From: Abyssogena phaseoliformis symbiont OG214
GTDB lineage: Bacteria > Pseudomonadota > Gammaproteobacteria > PS1 > Pseudothioglobaceae
Direction of reading: 5' to 3'
NCBI RefSeq assembly: GCF_016592595.1
Contig: NZ_AP012977.1
Location: 372,001-436,000, forward strand
DNA length: 64,000 bases
Shown: piece after piece, positions 29,992-40,757 of the stretch
Position numbering within the stretch: the stretch's first letter is position 1
How the letters are laid out: each line of letters starts with the position of its first letter
Notes under the pieces: model-generated
Database searches by the model: none
What the model saw: the letters and a program-made list of their open reading frames with translations, nothing else
Told to the model about the DNA's origin: nothing
Translations under genes and position numbers: made by a program

Positions 29992-31986
29992 GTGGACAAT
30001 AGATTTCAACTGATATCGAAATTTTCCCCTAGTGGTGATCAGCCAGAAGCGATTAAAACTTTAGTTGATGGCGTGAATGCTGGTGCTAAGTTTCAAACCT
30101 TGCTTGGCGTAACTGGATCGGGTAAAACCTTTACACTGGCTAATGTTATTCAACAGACCGAGCGCTCCAGTTTGATTATGGCGCCCAATAAAACATTAGC
30201 AGCACAATTATATAGTGAGATGAAAGAGTTTTTTCCACACAATTCAGTGGAATATTTTGTTTCTTATTATGACTATTATCAGCCAGAAGCTTATGTACCT
30301 GCTTCTGATACTTATATTGAAAAAGATTCTTCTATTAATGAACAAATCGAGCAAATGCGTCTATCTGCTACCAAGGCACTATTAGAGCGTGATGATGTGA
30401 TTATTATTGCCAGTGTGTCTGCTATTTATGGCTTGGGAAATCCTGAAAGTTATATGGCCATGTTGCTACATTTGAGTATTGGGGAAATTATTAATCAGCG
30501 CGAGATACTTTCACGCTTGTCACAGATGCAATACTCGCGCAATGATATTACTTTGATGCGTGGCCATTTTCGAGTTAAGGGTGAAGTGATTGATATTTTC
30601 CCTGCTGATTCTGAAGAGCAAGCCATACGCATTGAAATGTTTGATGAAGAAATTGAACAACTTTATTGGTTTGACCCTTTAACAGGGGAAAAACTAAAAT
30701 CTTTACAAAAAATTACCATTTATCCACAAACGCACTACGTTACCCCAAAATCTAAAATTTTGAACATGTTGGATGATATTAAAGTGGAGCTAAAAGATCG
30801 TAGAAGTGAGTTACTATCTGTTAATAAATTGGTTGAAGAACAACGCTTAACACAACGCGTACACATGGATATTGAAATGATGCGCGAGTTAGGGTATTGC
30901 ACAGGTATTGAGAATTACTCACGCTATTTATCCAGTCAAAATCCTGGCGAGCCACCCTCAACATTGTTGGATTATTTGCCAGATAATGCATTGGTAATTT
31001 TAGATGAATCACATGTGACTGTTAGCCAAATTGGTGGCATGTATAAAGGTGATAGGGCGCGTAAAAAAACGCTTGTTGAGTTTGGTTTTCGCTTACCAAG
31101 TGCTTTGGATAATCGACCGCTTAGATTTTCAGAATTTGAAGACAGAGTCCATCAGTGTATTTTGGTATCTGCCACGCCTGCACAATATGAGTTGGAAGTT
31201 TCTAGTGTGATTGCTGAACAAGTAGTAAGACCAACAGGATTATTAGACCCTGAGATTGACATTCGTCCTGTGGATACGCAGGTGGATGATCTACTTAGTG
31301 AGATACGAATGCGTGTTAAAGTGAATGAGCGTGTATTGGTGACAACTTTGACTAAAAAAATGAGTGAGCGGTTAAGTGATTATCTAAACGACCATCATGT
31401 TAAAGTTCGTTACTTGCATTCTGATATTGATACGGTTGAAAGGGTGGAAATTATTCGTGATTTGCGCTTAGGCGTATTTGATGTGCTTGTTGGTATCAAC
31501 CTATTACGTGAAGGCTTGGATATTCCCGAAGTGTCTTTGGTGGCTATTTTAGATGCAGATAAAGAAGGGTTTTTACGCTCTGAACGCTCGCTGATTCAAA
31601 CCATGGGGCGAGCGGCTAGAAATATAAATGGGCACGTAATTTTATACGCTGCCCGCATAACCAAATCGATGCAAAAGGCGATGGATGAAACCAAAAGACG
31701 TCGGGTTAAGCAGCAGGACTATAATCTAAAGAACAACATCACACCCAAAGGTATTGCCAAACCTATTATCAATATCCTTGATACGGATTTAACCAGTAGC
31801 CAGAAAAAAGAGAATGGCGTTCAGAAAGTGTTTACTCAACTTTCACCAGTACAATTAGCAAAAGAAATTAAAGTGCTAGAAAAGCAAATGTATAGTTTTG
31901 CTAGCGATTTAGCGTTTGAACATGCGGCAGATATGCGTAATCAGATTAAACAACTCAAGGATACTCAATTTAAAAAAGCATTATGA
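29992..31986 (+). CDS. uvrB: Excinuclease ABC subunit B
   Basis: Damage-verification helicase of nucleotide excision repair. Visible: [11 protein letters not shown], Walker [17 protein letters not shown], the beta-hairpin [32 protein letters not shown]-type domain 2, [19 protein letters not shown] (Walker B), [22 protein letters not shown], the Arg motif [14 protein letters not shown], and a C-terminal UVR motif ([20 protein letters not shown]) that binds UvrC. The start is uncertain: GTG 29992 gives 664 aa and a family-like N terminus ([15 protein letters not shown]); TTG 29986 or TTG 29947 would add residues encoded by a TTTATG hexamer repeat. Overlaps queE by four bases. Confidence 0.95.
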   Translation: MDNRFQLISKFSPSGDQPEAIKTLVDGVNAGAKFQTLLGVTGSGKTFTLANVIQQTERSSLIMAPNKTLAAQLYSEMKEFFPHNSVEYFVSYYDYYQPEAYVPASDTYIEKDSSINEQIEQMRLSATKALLERDDVIIIASVSAIYGLGNPESYMAMLLHLSIGEIINQREILSRLSQMQYSRNDITLMRGHFRVKGEVIDIFPADSEEQAIRIEMFDEEIEQLYWFDPLTGEKLKSLQKITIYPQTHYVTPKSKILNMLDDIKVELKDRRSELLSVNKLVEEQRLTQRVHMDIEMMRELGYCTGIENYSRYLSSQNPGEPPSTLLDYLPDNALVILDESHVTVSQIGGMYKGDRARKKTLVEFGFRLPSALDNRPLRFSEFEDRVHQCILVSATPAQYELEVSSVIAEQVVRPTGLLDPEIDIRPVDTQVDDLLSEIRMRVKVNERVLVTTLTKKMSERLSDYLNDHHVKVRYLHSDIDTVERVEIIRDLRLGVFDVLVGINLLREGLDIPEVSLVAILDADKEGFLRSERSLIQTMGRAARNINGHVILYAARITKSMQKAMDETKRRRVKQQDYNLKNNITPKGIAKPIINILDTDLTSSQKKENGVQKVFTQLSPVQLAKEIKVLEKQMYSFASDLAFEHAADMRNQIKQLKDTQFKKAL

Positions 31987-32624
31987 TTAGCGCTCAATTA
32001 AACATTAATGAAATATTCTATTCCCTTCAAGGAGAAGCACGTGAAGTTGGCTTGCCTAGTGTGTTTATTCGTTTAACAGGCTGCCCACTTAGATGTACAT
32101 ATTGCGATACTGAATATGCATTTAAGGGTAATAATTTAATGGCAATTAATGTAATTTTTAGTAAAATAAAACAATACGACACCTCTTATGTTTGTGTGAC
32201 GGGTGGTGAGCCTCTAGCACAAAAAAACTGCTATTTATTACTGGATGAATTGGTTAAAAACAATTATCAAGTGTCTTTAGAGACCAGCGGTAGTATTAAC
32301 ATACAAGATGTTAATGTTTTAGTATCAATAGTTATGGATATTAAAACCCCAAGTTCTGGCGAATCCGAACAAAATAAATACGCGAATATTAAAAAATTAA
32401 CCACCAAAGACCAACTTAAATTTGTCATCGGGTCACGTGCTGATTTTGATTGGAGTGTAGCTATTTTAAGCCAGTACCCCACCACTGCAGGCGTATTATT
32501 CTCACCCGTATTTGGCGATATTACACCAACGCAATTGGCAGATTGGATTTTAGATCAACAACTGAATGTACGAATGCAACTACAATTGCATAAATTGCTT
32601 TGGGGTGATGAAAAAGGCAAATAA
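31983..32624 (+). CDS. queE: 7-carboxy-7-deazaguanine synthase
   Basis: Radical SAM enzyme that contracts carboxytetrahydropterin to carboxydeazaguanine on the way to queuosine in tRNA. The 213 aa protein starts with [20 protein letters not shown], carries the cluster motif [10 protein letters not shown] (CxxxCxxC), the GGEPL motif, and the SLETSGS strand. Cotranscribed with uvrB by a four-base overlap, an unusual partner. The last pathway step, represented here by queH at 61112, is broken in this genome. Confidence 0.94.
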   Translation: MISAQLNINEIFYSLQGEAREVGLPSVFIRLTGCPLRCTYCDTEYAFKGNNLMAINVIFSKIKQYDTSYVCVTGGEPLAQKNCYLLLDELVKNNYQVSLETSGSINIQDVNVLVSIVMDIKTPSSGESEQNKYANIKKLTTKDQLKFVIGSRADFDWSVAILSQYPTTAGVLFSPVFGDITPTQLADWILDQQLNVRMQLQLHKLLWGDEKGK

Positions 32625-33105
32625 TTATTGAATAATGTTTTTTCGTATCTGAGGTTTTGTTTCTTCAAGCTTTGGAATAGAAACACTTAAGATATTGCTG
32701 CTAAAGCTTGTATTAATATTATCAGTATCAACATCATGTGGTAGAGTGAATTTTTGGGAAAAACTGCCAGATGAAGTGCTTGAACTATGAGCGGTGTTTT
32801 GAATTTTTTTAACACGCCCTTTGATAAAAATACTGCCATTGTTGGTAGAAATATCAAGGTTTTCTTTGCTAAAGTCCACTAACTTTTATTTGAATAATGT
32901 AGCTGTTTGTTTGATTATAAAAATACTTTCTGCTTTGCGCACTGAAGTTGCTAGAGTTTTGTATTTGGTTCGTTTTATAATCAAATTGCCGGAACTGTTG
33001 TTCGAAATCGCGCCAAACATTATGATTAAAATCATTACCAAAGAGGTCGTTATTGGCATTAATTGCGCTGGAAATTAGTAATATGGGTAGTAGTAGTTTA
33101 TTCAT
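32625..33105 (-). pseudogene. Secreted small heat-shock (Hsp20) protein, frameshifted
   Basis: From ATG 33105 the N-terminal part is a signal peptide MNKLLLPILLISSAINA followed by NDLFGNDFNHNVWRDFEQQF. The frame stops at IQIKVSGL (32869), but a second frame picks up exactly there: DFSKENLDISTNNGSIFIKG, TLPHDVDTDNINTSFSSN, then ILSVSIPKLEE, the alpha-crystallin domain with the A-x-L-like LSVSIPK. One indel near 32870-32880 therefore splits one gene. Hsp20 proteins are normally cytoplasmic; a signal peptide implies a periplasmic chaperone. The lesion is not in a homopolymer, so it is likely real. Confidence 0.72.
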
Positions 33106-33170
33106 TATTTTTTAAGTAGTTGCTATTAAATGCATTGTACTAATTAATAGCCACATTTTCAAGACTTAAA

Positions 33171-34551
33171 TTAAGCCAATTTGTCATCAGCAACATGGTA
33201 TTTTAGATCTTCTAATACGTTAACTTCAACTAGACCTTTAGCGGCTTTTAAGTAATAATTTACATTCAGCACTTAGGTGTTTTTAAATGCAATACTTTTC
33301 CTGCTTTTTTATAGCGATCTGCCAACTTATTAATGGCTGAATGATCCATGGCTTGTGAGTTTTTAAAATCGATAAAGACATTTTCAGGGTTGTTTTTTAG
33401 CTAAATAATGTTTGGAAATTATGCGTATTGGCAAAAAATAAGGCGCCATTAACTTGATAAGTTTTGATGCTACTTATTTCATTCATCTGTTTTGTAACAT
33501 AAATTTGTTTAGCATGCTGCCAAGCAAAAACAATGGCTGACATCAGTACACCAACCAGTACAGCAATAGGAATTTGCTCAATATATTGAGAGAACAATAG
33601 GATAAAACTCAGCAAAAAAGCACCTGCTACAAAGCCTGATAAACGATCACGACCACCTGACTTGATATTAATAATGCTCTGACCCACCATTGCACAACCA
33701 CCCATGCCACCGAAAAATCCCGTGACTGTATTGGCAATACCTTGAGCAACACTTTCTTTATTAGGCTTGCCTGTTGTTTCAGTTAATTCATCAACCAAAT
33801 TTAAGGTAAGCAAACTTTCAATTAAACGAATGAGTGCCAAAATTACACTATAAGGTAAAATAATATACAAAGTCTCTAATGTCCACCGGTATGTTAGGAA
33901 TGGAAAAACTGGACAAACTGCCAGAGATAGATGCCATGTCACCCACTGTTTTGGTGTCAAGATTAAAAATAATCGCTATTGCAGAACCTGCAACAATAGC
34001 CACTAAAGTTGAAGGTAGGACGGTTGTTAGTTTTAGCAAATAATGAATAATTGCCATGATGAGTAGAATTAATCCACCCATAATAACCAGCGCATCATTA
34101 GAAATATAAGCGTCATCAGTCATCTTAAAATGACCAATTTGTGCAAGAAAAAACATCATTGTCAAACCATTGACAAAGCCTAAAAAAACAGAATATGGCA
34201 CTAAGCGAATGAATTTACCCAGTTTAAACAAACCAAATGCAATTTGTAAAAATCCCATTAATATCACAGTTGCAAACAAGTATTGCACACCGTGTTCTAC
34301 AACCAATGTAACCATCACCACAGCAAGAGCACCTGTTGCACTTGAAATCATTCCTGGGCGAGACTGCCTATAATATTGAAGTAATTACACCAACCATAAA
34401 GGCGGTGTACAAATCCACCAAAGGGTGAACGCGAGTAACCAGTGCAAAAGTCATTGCCTCTCTCTAGCACCAAGGCAAGTGCCATGGTTAGGCCTGATAA
34501 AAAATCATTTTTAACATTATTGGGGGCGTATTTATTAATCAATGAAAACAT
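33171..34551 (-). pseudogene. Broken SulP-family anion transporter with STAS domain
   Basis: SulP proteins carry sulfate, bicarbonate or other anions. From ATG 34551, NKYAPNNVKNDFLSGLTMAL is the family start. After a frame change SSATGALAVVMVTLVVEHGV and LVPYSVFLGFVNGLTMMFFL follow, then another shift leads to TGFFGGMGGCAMVGQSIINI and GGRDRLSGFVAGAFLLSFIL, the most conserved block. A final stop/shift at 33397 separates the STAS domain (NVFIDFKNSQAMDHSAINKL). At least three frameshifts. In an autotroph a SulP could supply bicarbonate; substrate is not determinable. No partner such as a carbonic anhydrase is adjacent. Confidence 0.85.
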
Positions 34552-34583
34552 GTGTTCCTTATTTTGAGTTTGGGTGAATAAAT

Positions 34584-35681
34584 CTATATTGAGGCTGGAA
34601 TAATAGGTGTGATTGATACAACATTTGAGTTTTGGGCTCGGTGGCGCATAACATGATCCATAATGGTTATTGCTAACATGGCTTCAGCAATAGGTGTTGC
34701 GCGAATACCTACGCAAGGGTCATGACGACCTTTGGTAACTACTTCAACAGGACTTCCTTCCTTGTCAATACTGTCAATTGGCAGGCGCAAACTTGAAGTT
34801 GGCTTTAGTGCAATAGACACTAAAATATCTTGACCTGAACTAATTCCACCCAAAACACCACCGGCATGATTTGACTTAAAACCTGCGGGGGTAATGGCAT
34901 CACGGTGCTCCGTTCCTTTTTTGGTGATTGATTCAAATCCAGCACCAATTTCAACACCTTTTACGGCATTAATACTCATCATGCCATGGGCAATATCTGC
35001 CTCTAATCGGTCAAAAATCGGCTCCCCTAGCCCGACAGGCATGTTATTTGCCGTAATGTTAATTCTAGCACCCACCGAATCGCCCGATTTTCGCAAAGCA
35101 CCCATATATTCTTCTAATGCCTCCACTTTGTTAGCATCAGGACAAAAAAATGGGTTGTTGCGCACTTCAAGCCAATCAAAATTTTCAGCCTTGATAGGGC
35201 CTAGTTGAGATAAGTAGCCTTTAATTTCAATACCGTATTCTTGTTTTAAATATTTTTTAGCAATACTGCCACAAGCAACGCGCATAGCAGTTTCTCTAGC
35301 GGAAGAGCGGCCACCGCCACGATAATCTCTAAAGCCGTATTTTTGATCATAGGTGTAATCAGCGTGACCAGGACGAAATGTGTCTTTAATATTGCTATAG
35401 TCTTTAGAGCGTTGGTCGGTATTTTGAATGATGAGTGCAATTGGTGTGCCTGTGGTTTTTCCTTCAAACGTACCAGATAATATTTTTACTAAATCTTCTT
35501 CACGGCGTTGGGTGGTATGGCGAGAAGTACCTGGTTTTCTAAGGTCTAAATCCCCTTGTAAATCAGCTTCAGTAAGTGCCAATCCTGGCGGGCAACCATC
35601 TACAATGCCAATTAATGCTTCGCCATGAGATTCACCTGCCGTGGTGATTGTGAATAATTTTCCAATCGTATTACCACTCAT
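34584..35681 (-). CDS. aroC: Chorismate synthase
   Basis: Final shikimate-pathway step, converting EPSP to chorismate with reduced FMN. The 365 aa protein has [20 protein letters not shown] at the N terminus, [53 protein letters not shown], and the C-terminal [17 protein letters not shown] signature. Starts immediately after the stop of the GFA-family gene (TAAATG), so the two are coupled. aroE is at 40746. Confidence 0.97.
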   Translation of the reverse strand: MSGNTIGKLFTITTAGESHGEALIGIVDGCPPGLALTEADLQGDLDLRKPGTSRHTTQRREEDLVKILSGTFEGKTTGTPIALIIQNTDQRSKDYSNIKDTFRPGHADYTYDQKYGFRDYRGGGRSSARETAMRVACGSIAKKYLKQEYGIEIKGYLSQLGPIKAENFDWLEVRNNPFFCPDANKVEALEEYMGALRKSGDSVGARINITANNMPVGLGEPIFDRLEADIAHGMMSINAVKGVEIGAGFESITKKGTEHRDAITPAGFKSNHAGGVLGGISSGQDILVSIALKPTSSLRLPIDSIDKEGSPVEVVTKGRHDPCVGIRATPIAEAMLAITIMDHVMRHRAQNSNVVSITPIIPASI

Positions 35682-36074
35682 TTACCACTCCTTGTGTTGG
35701 GTAACATTATCGCAAATATTATCCCAGTTTGCTTTTGAGCCTGTGAAAATATGTTTTTCAATAGGCTCTATGATGTCATTTGTAATTGTGCCTAGTCTAA
35801 TTCTTGTATGGTCTGGATTATTTTTTAGCTTTGCCATAACGGGCGAGCCACAAGTTTTACAAAAGAATCGACTTTTGTTGGCATTTTCTTTAAATTCAGT
35901 TAGGGTGTTTTCACCACTTATAAACTCAAAGTTTTCATTTCTTACATTACCATTCGTTGCAAACGCTGTACCTTGAACTTTTCGACATTCAGAACAATGA
36001 CACATGACAATATCGGTAATTTTTTGATGTAGTTTGAATTGTACCGACCCACACAAGCATTGACCTTGATACAT
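35682..36074 (-). CDS. GFA/CENP-V family zinc protein
   Basis: A 130 aa protein of the family named after glutathione-dependent formaldehyde-activating enzyme. The zinc-binding cysteines are all visible: QCLCGSVQF, CHCSECRKVQGTAFATN, and RFFCKTCGSPVM. The C-terminal part (HTRIRLGTITNDIIEPIEKH) is typical. Enzymatic activity of most members is unproven, so only the family is assigned. Its stop codon directly precedes the aroC start; cotranscription is likely. Confidence 0.88.
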   Translation of the reverse strand: MYQGQCLCGSVQFKLHQKITDIVMCHCSECRKVQGTAFATNGNVRNENFEFISGENTLTEFKENANKSRFFCKTCGSPVMAKLKNNPDHTRIRLGTITNDIIEPIEKHIFTGSKANWDNICDNVTQHKEW

Positions 36075-36097
36075 AATAATCTCAGAAAAAATTCTAA

Positions 36098-36305
36098 TTA
36101 TACCTGGCTATTAGCCAGTTTGTTATACAGCCAAGCAATCAACAAAGCCAGCAATGGCTGCGTCAAAAAATGCCCAAACCATGCCAATGATAATGCCCAT
36201 AAAGTCCAGCCCATAACCAAGATAAATGCTCATTAAAAATTCAGCAACATTATGCAAATAATAATCAGTTAAATTTGCCACAATTGAAACCAATAACAAC
36301 CCAAT
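36098..36305 (-). pseudogene. Remnant of a small membrane protein
   Basis: Minus-strand frame from about 36300: LLLVSIVANLTDYYLHNVAE, FLMSIYLGYGLDFMGIIIGM, VWAFF, then TGA. The continuation FDAAIAGFVD and then AWLYNKLANSQV sits in the two other frames up to TAA 36098. The peptide looks like a two-helix membrane protein with a conserved WAFFDAAIAGF segment, similar in feel to small holin-like proteins, but I cannot name it. Two frameshifts. Confidence 0.45.
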
Positions 36306-36317
36306 AGAGCATTATAG

Positions 36318-36391
36318 TGCCCTCGACGCGATTTGAACGCATGACCTGCCGCTTAGGAGGCGGCTGCTCTATCCAGCTGAGCTACGAAGGC
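36318..36391 (-). tRNA. tRNA-Arg (anticodon CCT)
   Basis: Cloverleaf on the minus strand: acceptor GCCTTCG / CGAGGGC with discriminator A, D arm GCTCAGCTGGATAGAGC, anticodon stem GCCGC / GCGGC with loop CTCCTAA (CCT, reads AGG), T arm ATGCGTTCAAATCGCGT. The CCA end is not encoded (CTA follows), unlike tRNA-Asn and tRNA-Val in this window. Confidence 0.93.
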
Positions 36392-36519
36392 AATGTGATT
36401 ATTATCCACGATATGACTATCTATTGAAATCTTTGCATCATTTTTATCCATGCTTGTTAATCATGGATATTTCTTTAGACGGACTAATATTTTACAAATT
36501 TTCGTAAATTAAATCATAG

Positions 36520-36525
36520 TATAAT
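36520..36525 (+). promoter_or_regulatory. Candidate -10 box for pyrF
   Basis: TATAAT 38 bases before the pyrF ATG. No clear -35 at 16-18 bases. Consistent with pyrF beginning a new transcript that also includes tRNA-Val downstream. Confidence 0.4.
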
Positions 36526-36562
36526 TTAGGTATTTTTTTACGTCGTATTTTTACAAAATTAC

Positions 36563-37258
36563 ATGAAAGATATTAAGGTTAAAGATAGGCTTATTTTTGC
36601 CCTAGATGTGCCAGAAGTTGAACAAGCTAAGGACTTAGTCACCCAACTAGATGACAGTGTTAATTTTTATAAAATTGGTATGGAGCTATTAATGACAGGT
36701 CAATACTTTAACTTGCTTGATTGGCTATTAGAAAAAGACAAGAAAGTCTTTGTGGATTTGAAGTTTTTTGATGTACCAGAGACTGTCGGTAGAACCATTA
36801 AGCGTTTAAGTCAATATGGCGCTACTTTTGCTACTATTCACGGCAATCAAGCGCTTATGGAAAAAGCTGTTGAAAATAAAGGCGAACTTAAAATTTTAGC
36901 AGTAACCGCACTCACCAGTCTTGATAGAGGCGATTTAGATGATTTAGGCTTTGATTGTGATGTGCAAGAATTGGTTATTTCTCGTGCCAAGCGCGCTTTT
37001 GAAGCAGGTTGTGATGGTGTAGTATCTTCAGGACTTGAAGTGCCATTTTTATGTGAATACGTTGATAACAAATTAATCGCCGTTACCCCAGGCATTCGCC
37101 CCGTGGCTAATGATGACGATCAAAAACGCGTGGTTGATGTGGCAACTGCATTTAAGTCAGGGTCAGACTATATTGTTGTTGGTCGCCCAATTAAAAATGC
37201 CATCAGTCCATACCAAGCAGCACAAGATATTCAAACAATTATCAAAGGTTGTTTTTAA
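36563..37258 (+). CDS. pyrF: Orotidine 5'-phosphate decarboxylase
   Basis: Last step of UMP synthesis. The 231 aa TIM-barrel protein has LIFALDVPEVEQA, the active-site block VFVDLKFFDVPETV (Asp-Lys-Asp network; the usual His of KFHD is Phe), TIHGNQALMEKA, VVSSGLEVPF and the phosphate loop TPGIRPV with YIVVGRPIKNA near the C terminus. Followed 19 bases later by tRNA-Val. Confidence 0.96.
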   Translation: MKDIKVKDRLIFALDVPEVEQAKDLVTQLDDSVNFYKIGMELLMTGQYFNLLDWLLEKDKKVFVDLKFFDVPETVGRTIKRLSQYGATFATIHGNQALMEKAVENKGELKILAVTALTSLDRGDLDDLGFDCDVQELVISRAKRAFEAGCDGVVSSGLEVPFLCEYVDNKLIAVTPGIRPVANDDDQKRVVDVATAFKSGSDYIVVGRPIKNAISPYQAAQDIQTIIKGCF

Positions 37259-37277
37259 GTATAATAGCCACTTCTTT

Positions 37278-37354
37278 AGTCGCGTAGCTCAGTTGGTTAG
37301 AGTACTACCTTGACATGGTAGGGGTCGGTGATTCGAATTCACTCGCGACTACCA
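37278..37354 (+). tRNA. tRNA-Val (anticodon GAC)
   Basis: Acceptor AGTCGCG / CGCGACT, D arm GCTCAGTTGGTTAGAGT, anticodon stem CTACC / GGTAG with GAC in loop TTGACAT, T arm CGGTGATTCGAATTCACTC, encoded CCA. The acceptor stem differs from the E. coli tRNA but is fully paired. Confidence 0.95.
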
Positions 37355-37390
37355 CCAAAGCGCTTGTTTTTTAAACATAAATTTATTAAA

Positions 37391-38472
37391 ATGAAGGGCG
37401 TTGTTTTAAGAAAAAGCTCTCTATGCTTTAAAATTAGTTTTTGCATTGTTCTTATTGAGCCCCCTCTGTATTCACTAGTAGTGATTTGTATGATAGAGGT
37501 ATGCAGTATTATTATGGTGATGGTGTCGAATAAGATTACACTAAAGCGCTCAGTGCGTTTGAACATGCGCTAAAGCTGGATGATTTGGATGCAGAAACTG
37601 CATTATGCATATTAAAGGTGATGGTGTTAGTCAAAATGATACTAAGGGGATTGCTTATCTAAAAAAATCAGCCAAGAATAATCATGTTAAAGGGCAGTAT
37701 TATTTGGGTGGTATGTATTATCTAAGTGTGGGTGTTGAGCGTCATTTAAAAACTGCTTATGACTGGATTAAAAAGGCTGCTAATAATGGTTATGTGGATG
37801 CGCAGTACAATTTGTCATTAATGTATGCAAATGGTGATAGTGTTAAGAAAAACTTTCTTTTAGCTGACAAATGGCGTACCAAAGCAGCTAAAGCAGGCAA
37901 TAGTGAAGGGCAATATAGTCTTAGCAAAGTTTTTCTAGAAGAGGGGTATTATGATGAGGTTTATATTTGGCTAGCGCAATCTGCTGAACAAGGAAATACT
38001 GATGCGCAGTATCAATTGGGTTTTTTGCTTGAGTCTAGGAAAGGGGTAAAGAAAGATTATAACCAAGTATTTAAGTGGTATAAGGAATCTTTAGCGGGCG
38101 GTAATAACGCTGCTATTTATAAGTTAGCCAATATGTATGACAAGGGTTTAGGTGTGGCGGTTGATTATCAAAAGTCGCACGGTGCTTTATCAAAGTGCAA
38201 TTAAACAAGGGAATTTGGATGTATATTTGGACATTGCTAGACATTATGAGTAAGATCAAGCTGTTGATAAAAATTTAAACAAGGCTTATCAATTTGTGAT
38301 TACCGTGGTTAGAAAAGGTCACAAACCTTCTCAATACAAAGTCTCGCTTATGTATAAAGAAGGCGTTGGCACTAAAAAATCTTTACAAAAAGCTAAACAC
38401 TGGCTTAATAGACTAATTAAAAGTGGCGATAAGAAAGCAGAAATATTGCTTAAGAGATTACAAAAAAGGTAA
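37391..38472 (+). pseudogene. Broken secreted Sel1-repeat protein
   Basis: Sel1-like repeats (TPR relatives) form solenoids for protein contacts. A signal-like stretch KALYALKLVFALFLLSPLCIH sits in one frame, followed by stops. YDRGMQYYYGDGVE, stop, DYTKALSAFEHALKLDDLDA follows, and after a frame change a long open stretch from 37605 to 38204 with about five units (GQYYLGGMYYLSVGVERHLK, AQYNLSLMYANGDSVKKN, AQYQLGFLLESRKGVKKDY, AIYKLANMYDKGLGVAVDY). A last frame carries the C-terminal units (SQYKVSLMYKEGVGTKKSLQ, LLKRLQKR) to TAA 38470. At least three lesions; the 199 aa middle part lacks an export signal. Confidence 0.75.
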
Positions 38473-38874
38473 AAATCTACCTGTATTTTTTTTATAGTTT
38501 TTGTATTGCTTAAAACGCTTATTAAGTAACTTTTCTTCTAAATTTGATTTAAGTATTAAATCAATAATAAGAATTAGCATCACTAATTGAGAAATTGGGT
38601 GAGCATTACTAAGCATGAAGCCTGAAGATAATAATAACACACTGGTATACATGGGATGGCGAATGAATCGATAAATACCATGGGTTGTTAGTTTGTGTTG
38701 TTTTTTAAGGGCAGGAGCGATATTGAGATTATCTAGACGCATATTAATAAGTGCAAGCAATCCAATAATAAGCGACAAACTCAATAGCAATAAAGGCATA
38801 AGGCTCAAGCCACTAATTTGTGAGTTAATGATTAAATAGATAATACAGCCAAATTGAATAACAACATAAATCAT
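38458..38874 (-). CDS. ICMT/PEMT-like integral membrane methyltransferase
   Basis: A 138 aa membrane protein of the isoprenylcysteine carboxyl methyltransferase / phospholipid methyltransferase superfamily. Membrane segments at about residues 3-18, 24-44 and 78-108. The cofactor-binding signature is GIYRFIRHPMYTSVLLLSSG with the RHPMY motif, then EEKLLNKRFKQYKNYKK, the conserved E-E-x-x-L-x-x-x-F-x-x-Y. Real substrate unknown (in bacteria often lipids or small thiols). It overlaps the tail of the Sel1 remnant by 15 bases, convergent. Confidence 0.82.
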   Translation of the reverse strand: MIYVVIQFGCIIYLIINSQISGLSLMPLLLLSLSLIIGLLALINMRLDNLNIAPALKKQHKLTTHGIYRFIRHPMYTSVLLLSSGFMLSNAHPISQLVMLILIIDLILKSNLEEKLLNKRFKQYKNYKKNTGRFLPFL

Positions 38875-38925
38875 AGTAAGTGCTCGTGGTTATAATAAGC
38901 CCATTATCTCAAATTTTTTTGTTTA

Positions 38926-40119
38926 ATGAAAGTTGATATTGTAATTATTGGTGGTGGTCCAGCAGGTTTAAGTTTTGCTAGTGCCATGCTTGATTCTAAT
39001 GTTAAAGTGCTGTTGATTGAAAAATCAAGCCTTGATTCTATTGCCAATCCTCAAGCAGATGGCAGAGAAATTGCATTAACGCATTTATCATTAAAAATTT
39101 TAAAGAAGTTTGGTGTTTGGGATTTAATTAATCAGGCGGAAATTTCTCCTTTAAAAGAAGCGAAAGTGTTTGATGGCGACTCGCCTTCTTTGTTAAATTT
39201 TACAACCAAGAATACCTCAATAGATGCTTTGGGTTATTTAGTGTCTAATTATCAAATCAGAAAAGCACTTTACACAAAGGTTAAACAGGCAAAAAATATT
39301 GATATTATCACTGATATGAGCGTTGAAAATGTAGTTCAATTGGATGATTGTTCGCAAGCTATTTTATCTAATGGCGACAAGATTGAGGCTAAATTAGTCA
39401 TTGCTGCTGATAGTCGTTTTTCAGATATTCGTCGAAAAGTTGGCATTCCAACCTTAATGAAGGATTTTTCTAAAGTTATGATTGTTACTCAAATGAGTCA
39501 TAAAATATCGCATAACAATGTTGCTTTAGAGCGTTTTGATTATGGGCAAACATTGGCATTAATGCCAATGGCAGGCAATGTTTCGTCTATTGTGTTAACG
39601 GTTAAAACCAACCAATTTCAGGCAATACTTGAGATGAGTGAAGTTGATTTTAATCAAATGATGACACAATCATTTAAAGGTGAGTTGGGGCAGATGATGC
39701 AAGTGGGAGAACGGCATTCCTATCCCTTGGTTACAACGCATGCACAAACTTTTATCGCTAAGCGTTTTGCGCTGATTGGCGATGCCTCGGTAGGTATGCA
39801 TCCTGTGACTGCGCATGGGTTTAATTTAGGTTTAAGAGGGCAAGACATATTAGCAAAATTAGTTAATGAGGCCCTGGATAATGGCCAAGATATTGGCTCT
39901 GAATCTTTACTAAAGTTGTACGAGAAAAAGCATATTAATTTAACTAGATTGATGTTTTTTGGCACTAATGGTATTGTGGCATTATTTACTAATGATGCGC
40001 CAGTGATTAAACAAGTAAGGCGATTTGTGCTTAAGTTTGCCGAGCATTTTCCACCCATTAAGTACCTAATTTCTCATCACTTAACACAAGATAAAAAGCA
40101 TAAATTTTTACCCTTTTAA
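38926..40119 (+). CDS. ubiM: FAD-dependent ubiquinone hydroxylase, UbiM-like
   Basis: Flavin monooxygenase of the UbiH/UbiF/UbiI/UbiM family, hydroxylating the ubiquinone ring. The 397 aa protein has the N-terminal dinucleotide fold [20 protein letters not shown], the middle segment [17 protein letters not shown], and the second FAD motif [20 protein letters not shown]. The [11 protein letters not shown] form, rather than HPIAGQGFN, is what I associate with UbiM, which can hydroxylate more than one position. That choice is from memory of the motif, so UbiH/UbiF remains possible. Its stop overlaps the pdxH start by one base. Confidence 0.8.
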   Translation: MKVDIVIIGGGPAGLSFASAMLDSNVKVLLIEKSSLDSIANPQADGREIALTHLSLKILKKFGVWDLINQAEISPLKEAKVFDGDSPSLLNFTTKNTSIDALGYLVSNYQIRKALYTKVKQAKNIDIITDMSVENVVQLDDCSQAILSNGDKIEAKLVIAADSRFSDIRRKVGIPTLMKDFSKVMIVTQMSHKISHNNVALERFDYGQTLALMPMAGNVSSIVLTVKTNQFQAILEMSEVDFNQMMTQSFKGELGQMMQVGERHSYPLVTTHAQTFIAKRFALIGDASVGMHPVTAHGFNLGLRGQDILAKLVNEALDNGQDIGSESLLKLYEKKHINLTRLMFFGTNGIVALFTNDAPVIKQVRRFVLKFAEHFPPIKYLISHHLTQDKKHKFLPF

Positions 40120-40757
40120 TGAAAGTTGATTTAACCAGTCTTAGGCATGAATTTACTCAAAGTGGCTTGAATCGAGTTGATTTGAGCGACAATCCTTTTG
40201 AGCAATTTAAATTGTGGTTTCAACAAGCCCAAGAAGCAGACGTGGTTGAGCCAAGTGCAATGAGTTTAGCAACAAGTAATGATAATGAAATAAGCATTAG
40301 AACTGTATTACTCAAATACTTTGACAGACATGGTTTTGTATTTTTCACAAACTACAATTCTAAAAAATCCAAACAACTTCAAACTAATCCAAATGCGGCT
40401 TTATTGTTTCCATGGCTAGCCTTAGAAAGACAAGTTAAGATTTCTGGCCATGTGGAAAAACTAAGTACGCTTGAATCTTTAAAGTATTTTTCCTCTAGAC
40501 CAAAAGCATCTCAATTAGGCGCCTGGGCATCACAACAGTCATCAAATTTATCTTCAAGACAGGTGTTGTTATCTCAATTTGAATCAATGAAGGCTAAATT
40601 TAGTAAAGGCGAGGTACCGTCGCCTGATTTTTGGGGCGGCTATCGTGTCATACCATTAAAGATTGAATTTTGGCAGGGTAGAGAAAATCGATTGCATGAT
40701 CGATTCATATACCAGCTAAATGAAGGCAAGTGGAAAATTGAACGCCTAGCGCCTTAA
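40119..40757 (+). CDS. pdxH: Pyridoxamine 5'-phosphate oxidase
   Basis: FMN enzyme making pyridoxal 5'-phosphate from the pyridoxine or pyridoxamine phosphate. The 212 aa protein has the FMN-binding [73 protein letters not shown], and the C-terminal signature [15 protein letters not shown]. Overlaps ubiM by one base; ends convergently inside the last 12 bases of aroE. Confidence 0.97.
   Translation: MKVDLTSLRHEFTQSGLNRVDLSDNPFEQFKLWFQQAQEADVVEPSAMSLATSNDNEISIRTVLLKYFDRHGFVFFTNYNSKKSKQLQTNPNAALLFPWLALERQVKISGHVEKLSTLESLKYFSSRPKASQLGAWASQQSSNLSSRQVLLSQFESMKAKFSKGEVPSPDFWGGYRVIPLKIEFWQGRENRLHDRFIYQLNEGKWKIERLAP

Noticed and set aside
36039-36236. 65-codon plus-strand open frame
   Set aside because: Starts inside the GFA gene on the other strand, and composition is not protein-like; the minus-strand membrane remnant explains the region better.
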